Positions 1 to 7,847 of a stretch of 64,000 nucleotides of DNA are shown here, one piece after another; the first letter of the stretch is position 1; the number at the start of each line of letters is the position of its first letter. The notes beneath the pieces were generated by a model. The model saw only the letters and a program-made list of their open reading frames with translations, ran no database searches and was not told the origin of the DNA. The DNA comes from a virus. The DNA lies in the IMG/VR virus record IMGVR_UViG_3300043775_002839, positions 29,706 to 93,705 of that record; one strand, 5' to 3'. A program made the position numbers and the translations under genes.

Positions 1-2
1 AT

Positions 3-887
3 GATATGGTGTACACTTTCTTAATGAAATTCTTACCAAAGTTTCCAATGATGACTGGTTGGAATTTTATCAACTATGACTGGCAATATATTGTTAATCG
101 ATGTAAGAGACTTCAAATTGATATTAAAGAAGTTGGCATGACCCATTCAATCGATCATACTGACGGTCGACCTCTTCATATCGGAATTCTTGACTACATG
201 CAATTGTATGACAAATATGACCGAACCGTAAAAGTTAAAGAATCTAACTCTTTGGATTATGTTTCTAGTCAAGTCCTTAATGTTAATAAAATCAAGTTCA
301 CTGGCTCACTACAGGACTTATACCGGGATAACTTTGTCAAGTACATATATTACAATGTTGTCGATTCAGTACTTGTATATTACATTGACCAGAAGTTGAA
401 GTCGATGGAGGTACTACTAACCTTGGCAAACATTACTAATATGCCATTATATAAAGCAAGTTCTCCAGTGGCAGTTACTGAAGCGATTATGGCCAGAAAA
501 CTTGCTGAGCAAGGAATGCGAATTGGAAGTGAAGAAAAATCTGACAGTCAAAAAGATGGCCAATATGCTGGAGCATTCGTAAAAGAACCAATCTTAGGAT
601 TCTATGAAGGTGTAAGTGCATTCGATTTTGCTTCACTATACCCTTCGATCATGAGACAGTTCAATATATCTCCAGATGCGTACATCGAAAAGATTTATAA
701 AAGTGAAATTGAAGAGCGCAGAAAGAACAAAGAAGTTATTGTTTGTGATAATGGTGTAGTTTACAAGACCGAAGATTCTATTCTAAGAAAAATATTAAGT
801 GACCTTTATGCACAGCGTAAAGATTATAAAAAAACTTCTTATGAATATTTCACAAAAGCAGACCGGTTGAAAAAACTACTCCAATAA
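3..887 (+). CDS. 43A: DNA polymerase, N-terminal fragment (gp43A), 5' end outside window
   Basis: Family B (T4 gp43-like) replicative polymerase, N-terminal part; the frame is open to the window edge, so the start and Exo I lie upstream. Counting from the Met at base 6, an Exo II-like TGWNFINYDW is near residue 17, an Exo III-like YNVVDSVLVYYID near 116-128, and the palm motif A DFASLYPS at 207-214. The chain stops after the QRKDYKK segment that begins the fingers. Motifs B and C are missing here and are found in the gene at 5468-6664, so the polymerase is made as two polypeptides, as known for some Aeromonas T4-like phages. Both chains presumably associate with each other and with the gp45 clamp. 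Confidence 0.9.
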   Translation, partial: DMVYTFLMKFLPKFPMMTGWNFINYDWQYIVNRCKRLQIDIKEVGMTHSIDHTDGRPLHIGILDYMQLYDKYDRTVKVKESNSLDYVSSQVLNVNKIKFTGSLQDLYRDNFVKYIYYNVVDSVLVYYIDQKLKSMEVLLTLANITNMPLYKASSPVAVTEAIMARKLAEQGMRIGSEEKSDSQKDGQYAGAFVKEPILGFYEGVSAFDFASLYPSIMRQFNISPDAYIEKIYKSEIEERRKNKEVIVCDNGVVYKTEDSILRKILSDLYAQRKDYKKTSYEYFTKADRLKKLLQ

Positions 888-891
888 AACG

Positions 892-900
892 TATATATAA
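892..900 (+). promoter_or_regulatory. Late-type promoter box TATATATAA before nrdB
   Basis: Member of the recurring (G)ATATATAA family; it ends 23 nt before the nrdB start, the same spacing seen before head and tail genes. Confidence 0.55.
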
Positions 901-922
901 ATTTCTAAAAAAAACCCCATCA

Positions 923-1900
923 ATGAGCAATATCTTTCAAAAACGCGTAAATATTTTACCTTACGAATACCCTTCCCTATTAGCATACAAAGACGCAATC
1001 CGTCACTCATATTGGATTCATACCGAATTTAACTTTACAACAGATATTGATGACTTTATGACTAAAGTATCTGACTCAGAGCGTGAAGTAATTAAAAGAT
1101 CGATGCTTGCAATTGCACAAATCGAGGTTAATGTTAAAACTTTTTGGGCAGATCTTTATAAAAGAATGCCAATCACTGAAATTGGAGATGTTGGTATGAC
1201 ATTTGCAGAAAGTGAAGTGAGACATAAAGATGCTTACGCACAATTATTAAGAATCCTAGGATTAGAAGACGAATTCCAACATGTAGTAGAGATTCCAGCA
1301 ATTAAAGATAGAATTGCATACTTAAGCAAGTATTTGGACGGTACAAGAAGTAAGGACAATAAAATGTATACGAAATCCGTACTGCTATTTTCATTGTTTA
1401 TAGAGCATGTTAGCCTATTTAGTCAATTCTTTATTATGATGTCCTTTAACAAGGAGAAAAACCTATTTAAAGGTATTTCAAATGTAGTTGAAGCGACAAG
1501 TAAAGAGGAGGAAATCCATGGAAACTTTGGTTCTGAGTTGATTAACATTATTAAGAGAGAGAACCCAGAATGGTTTGATGAGGAATTTGAAAATCTTATA
1601 GATTCTGCTTGTAAAAAAGCATACCTAGCAGAGGTTAAAATTCTTGATTGGATTTTTGAAAAAGGTGAACTTGATTTCCTATCAAAAGAAACTATCAAAC
1701 AATTTATTCAAAATCGTTTTAATAATTCCCTACAGCGAATTGGAATGAAACCTGTATTTGAAGTTGATTTTACAGAAATTGAAAAATCTCTATGGTTTGA
1801 TGTTGAGATTCTTTCAACAAAGGAGGGAGACTTTTTCTATAAAAAGCAAATTGATTATTTTAAGAAAGGTAAGTCAATTACCGAAGACGATTTGTTTTAA
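923..1900 (+). CDS. nrdB: Ribonucleotide reductase class I, small subunit NrdB
   Basis: Diiron radical subunit that works with NrdA to reduce ribonucleotides to deoxyribonucleotides for phage DNA synthesis. The signature E98-x-x-H101-x-x-x-Y105 (in FAESEVRHKDAY) supplies two iron ligands and the likely tyrosyl radical; a second ligand set is in EEEIHGNF near residue 196. The 325-residue length is normal for the family. The acidic C-terminus ending DDLF fits the peptide that docks in NrdA. The gene has its own promoter box and is followed by an HNH endonuclease gene that separates it from nrdA. It lies between the two polymerase halves. Confidence 0.93.
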   Translation: MSNIFQKRVNILPYEYPSLLAYKDAIRHSYWIHTEFNFTTDIDDFMTKVSDSEREVIKRSMLAIAQIEVNVKTFWADLYKRMPITEIGDVGMTFAESEVRHKDAYAQLLRILGLEDEFQHVVEIPAIKDRIAYLSKYLDGTRSKDNKMYTKSVLLFSLFIEHVSLFSQFFIMMSFNKEKNLFKGISNVVEATSKEEEIHGNFGSELINIIKRENPEWFDEEFENLIDSACKKAYLAEVKILDWIFEKGELDFLSKETIKQFIQNRFNNSLQRIGMKPVFEVDFTEIEKSLWFDVEILSTKEGDFFYKKQIDYFKKGKSITEDDLF

Positions 1901-1938
1901 TTAATGTCCTTTTTTGATAAAAAAATTCAGATGATTGA

Positions 1939-1947
1939 GATATATAA
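1939..1947 (+). promoter_or_regulatory. Late-type promoter box GATATATAA before the HNH gene
   Basis: Exact GATATATAA, 23 nt before the start of the gene at 1970; it gives the inserted endonuclease its own promoter. Confidence 0.5.
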
Positions 1948-1969
1948 ACTATAAAAATATAACAATCAA

Positions 1970-2791
1970 ATGAATTGGACAATCATATATAAAAACTTAA
2001 TAGATAATGCAATCTTAGAAAAAAGAACTAAAAGTACTGAAATATATTATGAAAATCATCATATTGTTCCAAAACACATGGGAGGTGATAATTCAAAAGA
2101 TAATTTAGTACTTTTGACATTTAGAGAGCATGTATTAGCGCACTATTTGTTATGGAGAATCCATGGATGTGAGGGTGATAAATTAATGTATTCTCTTAGA
2201 AATCTTCAAACCGAAGAGGCTCAAAGATTAAGAGTTAAATTAGCAGTTGAAGCAAATAGAAATGGAGGTAAAGGATTTAGACTATGGGATGGCGATAAAA
2301 ATCCAATGAAAGATCCGAAAAAAGTTCAAAAAATGATTGAAACCAAAAAGGAAAAATACAATGGACATGTAATATCTAGCGAAGCAATGGAAAATTGGTA
2401 CTCTGGAGTTTCAAACCATTTAAAAGAAATGGCAAAGGACCCTGAAATTCAAGAAAAAAGGTCTAATACTATTAAACAAATTAATGCAACCCTAACGCCG
2501 GAAGAATTTGCACTAAAATATAATAATGCTGGTGAAAACAATGGAAACTTTGGATGGATTAAAGGGTATTATGAAGTAGTTGATCCGGATGGAAATGTTA
2601 CTAAATATGAAAGTCAAGAGAACATTATAAAAGAATTAAATGTATCTCAATCTTTTTTGGTTAGAAATAGAAACAAAGGAGTATTATATACAAAACCAAA
2701 AAAGAATGCCGGACAATGGAACGGATGGACTTTTAATTACTTTAAGCTTCCATGTCCAACTACGGGTAGAATACAAAAAGAACATAAATAA
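1970..2791 (+). CDS. Free-standing HNH homing endonuclease
   Basis: The N-terminal HNH core runs from about residue 30 to 58: HHIVPKHMGG, then DNLVLLTFREH, giving the His-His/Asn/His metal finger. A C-terminal segment (about residues 200-245, ...YESQENIIKELNVSQSFL...) resembles the NUMOD/helix-turn-helix DNA-recognition units of phage homing enzymes. At 273 residues it is typical of selfish nucleases that sit between phage genes. It separates nrdB from nrdA, a common neighbourhood for such elements in T4-like phages. Its target is inferred to be the same intergenic region in related phages. Confidence 0.85.
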   Translation: MNWTIIYKNLIDNAILEKRTKSTEIYYENHHIVPKHMGGDNSKDNLVLLTFREHVLAHYLLWRIHGCEGDKLMYSLRNLQTEEAQRLRVKLAVEANRNGGKGFRLWDGDKNPMKDPKKVQKMIETKKEKYNGHVISSEAMENWYSGVSNHLKEMAKDPEIQEKRSNTIKQINATLTPEEFALKYNNAGENNGNFGWIKGYYEVVDPDGNVTKYESQENIIKELNVSQSFLVRNRNKGVLYTKPKKNAGQWNGWTFNYFKLPCPTTGRIQKEHK

Positions 2792-2817
2792 TAAAATTTA
2801 AAAACAAATTAAACTAA

Positions 2818-4443
2818 ATGGAATACGAAAAGAATTACTGGCTTAACGAAGACAGTAGAACATTTTTATCTAGAGGCTATATTACTGAATCTCCAGAGCA
2901 GCGAATTAAAGATGTAGCAAATACCGCAGAAAAGGACTTAAAAATTGAAGGATTTGCAAAAAAGTTTGAGGACTATATGACTAGAGGATTCTATAGTTTA
3001 TCAACTCCAGTTTGGATTAATTATGGAAAAGACAAAGGACTTCCGGTTAGTTGTTATGGAAGTAACGTAGATGATACTTTAGATAGTATTTTAAATGGAA
3101 GTAGAGAAGTTGGAATGATGTCAAAATACGGAGGAGGAACCTCTGCATTTTTAGGAAACATCAGAGCAAGAGGTACTAAGATTTCAACAGGTGGAACTGC
3201 CGATGGTCCAGTGCACTATGCAAGATTATATGATACAACAGTTGATGTATGTAAACAATCAGAGGCCAGAAGAGGAGCATGTGCAGTTTGGTTACCAGTT
3301 GAACACGATGACATTTTAGAATTTTTAGACATTGGAACTGATGGAAATCCAATTCAAAATCTACAATATGGAGTTACTGTTACCGATGCTTGGATTGCTG
3401 AAATGAAAGCAGGAGACGCAGACAAACGTAAAATTTGGGCTAAAATAATTCAAAGACGTAATGAGTTTGGCTTTCCTTACATTATGTTTAAAGATAATAC
3501 CAATAACAATTCACCGTACAAAGAGTTAGGACTTGAAATTACTGCAAGTAACCTATGTAGTGAAATTCAATTACCAACCGACAGTTTCAATTCATTTGTA
3601 TGTTGTTTAGGTTCTATTAATCTATTACACTGGGACGAAATTAAAGAAACTGATGCGATTGAAGTTTACACAATGTTCTTAAACGCAGTAATGGACGAAT
3701 TCGTTAACAAGTCTTATAACATGCCTGGAATGAAAAGAGCATGGAGATTTGCAAATGACCACAGAGCGCTGGGTCTTGGAGTATTGGGTTATCATTCCCT
3801 GTTTCAATCTAAATTAATCAGTTTTGATTCACTTCAAGCAAAACAATTAAACCATGAAATCTTTTCAACACTAAAGGAAAAGAGCGAAGCGGCTTCTAGA
3901 TTATTACATGACGAGAAAGGTTACAAATCAATCCGACCAGGATATGCAAACACTACGCTAGTTGCGATTGCTCCAACCAAAAGTAGTTCATTTATCCTAG
4001 GACAAGTAAGTATGGGAATTGAACCAATCAAATCTAATTATTTTATCAAAGATTTGGCCAAGTCAAAAACTATTTACAAAAATCCTTTCTTAATTCAAGA
4101 GTTAGACAAATATGGTTTAAATACACCAGATGTTTGGGAAGGAATATTAAAGCGCGATGGAAGTGTACAACACTTAGACTTTCCAACTAAAGAGGTTTTT
4201 AAATCTTTTGTTGAAATCAGTCCAAAGGAAATAGTACTACAAGCGGCTCAAAGACAGCATTTTATTGACCAATCGCAGTCACTAAACCTAATGATACATC
4301 CATCAGTTTCGGCTAAGGATATTAATACACTATACCTTTACGCTCATGAGGAAGGGGTTAAAACATTATACTATCAATTTAGTCAAAGTTCAGCCCAGTC
4401 TTTTGCAAGAGACATTTTAGAATGCTCAAGCTGTGAGGCATAA
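2818..4443 (+). CDS. nrdA: Ribonucleotide reductase class I, large subunit NrdA (short form)
   Basis: Catalytic subunit of ribonucleotide reductase. Visible active-site features: C79 (PVSCYGS), C247 and E249 in SNLCSEI, C262/C263 in CCLGSINL, the radical-relay tyrosine pair in TLYYQFSQ, and a C-terminal CSSC (about 536-539) that would be re-reduced by thioredoxin or glutaredoxin. A candidate partner is the CGPC thioredoxin at 50571-50825. The 541-residue chain starts directly in the catalytic barrel and lacks an N-terminal ATP-cone, so dATP feedback inhibition is probably absent. It is followed by a strong terminator. Confidence 0.93.
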   Translation: MEYEKNYWLNEDSRTFLSRGYITESPEQRIKDVANTAEKDLKIEGFAKKFEDYMTRGFYSLSTPVWINYGKDKGLPVSCYGSNVDDTLDSILNGSREVGMMSKYGGGTSAFLGNIRARGTKISTGGTADGPVHYARLYDTTVDVCKQSEARRGACAVWLPVEHDDILEFLDIGTDGNPIQNLQYGVTVTDAWIAEMKAGDADKRKIWAKIIQRRNEFGFPYIMFKDNTNNNSPYKELGLEITASNLCSEIQLPTDSFNSFVCCLGSINLLHWDEIKETDAIEVYTMFLNAVMDEFVNKSYNMPGMKRAWRFANDHRALGLGVLGYHSLFQSKLISFDSLQAKQLNHEIFSTLKEKSEAASRLLHDEKGYKSIRPGYANTTLVAIAPTKSSSFILGQVSMGIEPIKSNYFIKDLAKSKTIYKNPFLIQELDKYGLNTPDVWEGILKRDGSVQHLDFPTKEVFKSFVEISPKEIVLQAAQRQHFIDQSQSLNLMIHPSVSAKDINTLYLYAHEEGVKTLYYQFSQSSAQSFARDILECSSCEA

Positions 4444-4536
4444 AAGACCGGCAATCTGAAACATGATTGCATTTTAGGACCGGGACTAGTTCACGGAGGT
4501 GTAAAGCAGGGAATTCGCTACTCCCTGCTTTTTTAT
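4444..4536 (+). other. Intergenic segment with hairpins and terminator; possible small RNA
   Basis: No ORF. It holds a local hairpin (GCAATC/GATTGC) and then the nrdA terminator. The stretch AGGACCG...ACT...CACG is echoed in the next segment (4580-4625), suggesting two related short RNAs, but no known RNA family is recognised. Confidence 0.2.
4507..4536 (+). terminator. Intrinsic terminator after nrdA
   Basis: Stem AGCAGGGA/TCCCTGCT with a 9-nt loop, followed by a T run. Confidence 0.85.
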
Positions 4537-4551
4537 TTTTAAAAATTTATG

Positions 4552-4561
4552 AATATATAAT
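4552..4561 (+). promoter_or_regulatory. Promoter-like box GAATATATAA between two terminators
   Basis: Late-type box between two intrinsic terminators with no ORF downstream; it would produce an RNA of roughly 90 nt. Position is good to within a base or two. Confidence 0.35.
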
Positions 4562-4625
4562 TAATAAAAATCTAAATAAGAACCCCTCCTCAGGATAGAA
4601 TCGGAGGACCGACTCACACGAGTTT

Positions 4626-4652
4626 AACCTGTCAGTAATGACAGGTTTTTTT
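4626..4652 (+). terminator. Intrinsic terminator before the clamp gene
   Basis: Stem AACCTGTCA/TGACAGGTT with a GTAA loop and a following T run. It insulates the clamp gene from upstream transcription. Confidence 0.85.
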
Positions 4653-4708
4653 ATGTGAAACAAAACCCCTTTTTTGTCTATAATATTAAAATAATTTAAA
4701 CACTAAAT

Positions 4709-5464
4709 ATGAAAATTAAAATTGACAAAGTAGACCAAAACAATTTCATCGGTTTTGTGAATAGACTTAAGGTTATCGATACCTTTATCTACTTTAAAAT
4801 CAAGGATGAAGTGGTACAGGCATCTGCCTATCTTCCACAAAGAGATGCTGTAAAACATCACAGAATTCCAGTGTCGCAAGTATTCCAATTGGAAGACGGC
4901 GCTATTAACACATCAAAAGAATTAAAAATTGCTTTCTTTGATGCTGGTCGTTTAACTGACGCATTTAAACAATTTGAATTTGGAAACATCCAAGCTGAAA
5001 TTGAATTTGTAGAAAATGACGAGGATTTTGTAGCAACTGAGTTCCGTATTTTCAACAATGAATTGGAAATTAAACTTGCATGTTCTGAGCCTTCATTAGG
5101 TTATAAAGACCTTACAGATGCTCAAATTGCAGGAATCTTTAATATTGACGCAGCAAACTATGTATTTGACATGGATTATACTGCAACTTCAAAAGTTCGT
5201 TCTCTTTTTGGATTGGACAAAGAAGAAACTTTCACGATCTCAACTAATGCAGAAGGTGTCCGAATGAAAGGTAAAACTTACAACTACCTTGTGACTGATT
5301 CATTCCAAGGAACCAATCCTGGAAATGTAACTCTTTTCAAAAAATATTTAAACCTATTAGACAAAGAAGATTATTCAGCAAATGTTATGGATAACAGAGT
5401 AGTATTACGCTCAAAAGATTCAGAAACATTACTAACTATCGCTACTTGCCAAACTGCTGAATAA
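4709..5464 (+). CDS. 45: Sliding clamp (gp45-like)
   Basis: DNA polymerase processivity clamp that rings DNA and tethers the polymerase; in T4 it also activates late transcription with gp55. The 251-residue length and the N-terminal pattern (NFIGFVNRLKVIDTFIYFKI, then AFFDAGRLTDAFKQF) fit T4-type clamps (228 residues in T4). The position three bases before the C-terminal polymerase gene supports the call and suggests co-expression. The clamp loader genes lie far away (32985-36594). Candidate clamp-binding tails are seen on other proteins here (see findings). Confidence 0.8.
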   Translation: MKIKIDKVDQNNFIGFVNRLKVIDTFIYFKIKDEVVQASAYLPQRDAVKHHRIPVSQVFQLEDGAINTSKELKIAFFDAGRLTDAFKQFEFGNIQAEIEFVENDEDFVATEFRIFNNELEIKLACSEPSLGYKDLTDAQIAGIFNIDAANYVFDMDYTATSKVRSLFGLDKEETFTISTNAEGVRMKGKTYNYLVTDSFQGTNPGNVTLFKKYLNLLDKEDYSANVMDNRVVLRSKDSETLLTIATCQTAE

Positions 5465-5467
5465 TTT

Positions 5468-6664
5468 ATGACAATCGAAGAATTAATACTAAAACCAGAA
5501 GGTGAGTTATCACAAGATGAAATTAAAATATTGGTTGAGCATTATTCTATGTTGTCAGCAAAGTTCGGTGCCTATGAGCAAGCAGTAAAAGTAATGCTTA
5601 ACTCAATCTATGGTGCATTCGGTAATAAATGGTTTCACTTTTTTAATATAGACATCGCAGAATCTATTACCTTACAGGGACAGTCTGCGATTCTATATTC
5701 TGAGAAGATACTAAATAAGTACTTTCAAGAGTTCTGGACTAAAGACAAGGCAGTTCATGAGTTTTTTAACATCGGAGTTAAGAGCAAATTGGTGCGACCT
5801 TCAGTAGTCTATATTGATACCGATTCTTGTTATGTACAGTTTGAAGAGATGTATGAATCTATCGAATGGCTTGGAGACAAGTTATCGATTGACCAATTCA
5901 TTATGAAATTGTATAACTTTAGACTTAAGGATTATATCTTTAAGTGTATGGAGAAATATGCCGAAGCCACTAATACTGAAAACTTCCTCCAGTTTGAATT
6001 GGAAACGATTGCATACTCTGGAATTTGGTTAGCTAAGAAAAAATACCTGCAGAATATTGCATGGGAAGATAAAATCGGAATCGAAGAACGTTACCCTTCG
6101 CTTAAGAAAGTGAAAACCATCGGATTTGATACAATTCAAAGTTCAACTCCAGCTCTTGCAAGAAAGCAATTAACTGAGATACTTAAACTGATTCTTTCAG
6201 AAAAACCTACTGCTTCTCTATTAAAGAGACTTGTAGACCATTTGAAACAATGTAAAAAAGAATTTCAGCTGGCAAGTGTTGATGAGATATGTTTTAATAA
6301 AAGAACTAACAATATTGAAAAATATATTGTAGATGATACTGTAGAATTTCAATATGGTTTAAAATGTCCGCCAAACGTTAAAGCTGCTGGTTTTTATAAT
6401 TTCTTAATGAATCAAAATCCAAAGCACAAGAACAAATATAAGATGATTGGTAATGGTGAAAAGTTAAAACTATACCACTGTAAACATGGAACTTGCGAAA
6501 TATTTGCATACCAACCAGGATCTCATCCCTATGAAATCGCTCCTCAAGTTGACTATGAAACACAATTTGAAAAGAGTGTTATAGACCCATTGAACCGGGT
6601 TCTTACTGCAGTTGGTTTACACACATTAAATAGAAACTTAATTTATTCAACCTCATTATTTTAA
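5468..6664 (+). CDS. 43B: DNA polymerase, C-terminal fragment (gp43B)
   Basis: C-terminal fingers/palm/thumb part of the split family B polymerase. Motif B KVMLNSIYG is at residues 41-49, motif C YIDTDS at 115-120, and the KKKY thumb-side motif at 190-193. It begins with about 35 residues that complete the fingers helices, so the break lies between motifs A and B. The C-terminus STSLF resembles the hydrophobic clamp-binding tail of T4 gp43 (which ends DFLFG). It has its own ATG and no intein motifs at either edge, so the halves most likely assemble non-covalently. Confidence 0.92.
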   Translation: MTIEELILKPEGELSQDEIKILVEHYSMLSAKFGAYEQAVKVMLNSIYGAFGNKWFHFFNIDIAESITLQGQSAILYSEKILNKYFQEFWTKDKAVHEFFNIGVKSKLVRPSVVYIDTDSCYVQFEEMYESIEWLGDKLSIDQFIMKLYNFRLKDYIFKCMEKYAEATNTENFLQFELETIAYSGIWLAKKKYLQNIAWEDKIGIEERYPSLKKVKTIGFDTIQSSTPALARKQLTEILKLILSEKPTASLLKRLVDHLKQCKKEFQLASVDEICFNKRTNNIEKYIVDDTVEFQYGLKCPPNVKAAGFYNFLMNQNPKHKNKYKMIGNGEKLKLYHCKHGTCEIFAYQPGSHPYEIAPQVDYETQFEKSVIDPLNRVLTAVGLHTLNRNLIYSTSLF

Positions 6665-6666
6665 AT

Positions 6667-6858
6667 ATGGATATAGATATCGAAGACTTAACCCAAGACC
6701 AAAAAGAATATGTCAATCAGTACAGGAGAATTAATTCTAGACTAGAATCTCTTATGAAACAAATGTCAATAATACAAAACGAGACCAAAGGTCTAATAGA
6801 GGAACTTGAAGACCTCCGAAAAAAAGAAACAAAACAATATAAAAATGGCAAAAAATAG
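6667..6858 (+). CDS. Small coiled-coil protein of unknown function
   Basis: 63 residues, highly charged, with a heptad-like pattern (INSRLESLMKQMSIIQ...LIEELEDLRKK) predicting one long coiled coil. The start lies three bases after the 43B stop and the 3' end overlaps the uvsX start by 14 nt, so it is translated within the replication operon. Function not recognised; the location suggests a small replication or recombination accessory. Confidence 0.65.
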   Translation: MDIDIEDLTQDQKEYVNQYRRINSRLESLMKQMSIIQNETKGLIEELEDLRKKETKQYKNGKK

Positions 6859-7804
6859 ATTTACATTTGACGATTTAAACGCAGAACTTGCGGGATTAAA
6901 CCCATTAGGTTCTGTTATGGATAAATCAGACTTCTCTGAAGTTACTGAATGGATTCATACCGGAAACTATCACTTAAATGCATGCCTTTCTGGAGATTTA
7001 TTCGGCGGCTGGCCAAACAACAGGTCTTGTTCGATTGCTGGACCATCAGGAACAGGTAAAACTTTCTTGACACTGAATTCAGTTCGAGAGGCAATTAACA
7101 TGGGTTACTATGTAATCTATTATGATTCAGAGGCTGCAGTTGACAAGGACCAGATGGTAAAATTTGGTATTGATGTAACTAAAGTAAACTATCAACCTGT
7201 AAATACAGTGCAGGCATTTAGAACTTCAGTAACTTCAATTACTCAGAAAATGCAAGAGGTTAAAAGAAAGGGTGGAGAGATTCAAAAGATTATGATTATC
7301 TTAGATAGTGCCGGTAACCTTGCAACACAAAAAGAAATCGATGATGCTGCAACTGGAAGTGAGAAGGCAGATATGACACGTTCTAAAATGTTAAAGTCAA
7401 TCTTTAGAATTATCATGACGCCATTGGCTGACCTAAAAATTCCTTTCCTATTTACAAATCATACATACCAAACACAAGACTTTATATCACGTCAAGTTGC
7501 CGGAGGTGGTTGTTTAATTGCAGGTTCTAAAATTAGAATGTCAGATGATTCTTTAAAAGCTATAGAAGATATTAAAGAAGGAGACTTAATTAAAACATTG
7601 CTAGGCGATAAAGAAATAGAAAATACTTGGACATTTAATAAAAAAACATATCAAATAGAGTTTGAAGATGGTAGCATAATTGAATGCTCGGAAGACCATA
7701 GATTTTTTATAGGAGATGTAAATGATGACCCTCTAGATAATAAAAATTGGATATTTGCTAAAGATTTGGTAAAAAATAACGAAGTATCTAGATATATATT
7801 ATAG
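6845..7804 (+). CDS. uvsX: UvsX/RecA recombinase N-terminal part fused to N-half of a split intein
   Basis: Residues 1-222 are the N-extein of a T4 UvsX-like strand-exchange recombinase: Walker A GPSGTGKT at 66-73, Walker B IMIILDSAGN near 149-158, and the conserved TNHTYQTQ...VAGGG segment. Residue 223 is a Cys that starts a 97-residue N-intein: block A CLIAGSKIRM...IKEGD, and block B with CSEDHRFF. The chain stops at TAG. The C-half is encoded at 8788-9360. Trans-splicing should join GGG to TGP, restoring a 372-residue UvsX (T4: 391). The start at 6845 is preferred over an in-frame ATG at 6806 because the family begins at this MAKNRF-type sequence. Confidence 0.9.
   Translation: MAKNRFTFDDLNAELAGLNPLGSVMDKSDFSEVTEWIHTGNYHLNACLSGDLFGGWPNNRSCSIAGPSGTGKTFLTLNSVREAINMGYYVIYYDSEAAVDKDQMVKFGIDVTKVNYQPVNTVQAFRTSVTSITQKMQEVKRKGGEIQKIMIILDSAGNLATQKEIDDAATGSEKADMTRSKMLKSIFRIIMTPLADLKIPFLFTNHTYQTQDFISRQVAGGGCLIAGSKIRMSDDSLKAIEDIKEGDLIKTLLGDKEIENTWTFNKKTYQIEFEDGSIIECSEDHRFFIGDVNDDPLDNKNWIFAKDLVKNNEVSRYIL
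7511..7801 (+). other. Split intein, N-terminal half (IntN)
   Basis: 97 residues from Cys1 to the stop. It contains the splicing motifs A (Cys nucleophile) and B (C-S-E-D-H) but no endonuclease domain. Confidence 0.88.
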
Positions 7805-7823
7805 GAGGTGGTATACCACCTCC
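7804..7823. repeat. Perfect 20-bp palindrome after the IntN stop
   Basis: Arms GGAGGTGGTA/TACCACCTCC, with the first G being the last base of the stop codon. It can form an 8-bp GC-rich hairpin with a TATA loop. The left arm matches the predicted intein-less uvsX junction (GGA GGT GGT A). Confidence 0.8.
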
Positions 7824-7847
7824 CTTAATTTAAAAAATATCTTAAAA

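Noticed and set aside
887-5468. Intron or intein explaining the split polymerase
   Set aside because: The interval contains four complete genes plus terminators, both halves have ordinary starts and stops, and no intein or intron core motif is seen at either edge.
6806-6844. Upstream start for the UvsX N-half
   Set aside because: The extra residues (MKTSEKKKQNNIK) are the shifted reading of the upstream coiled-coil gene; MAKNRF is a better family start.
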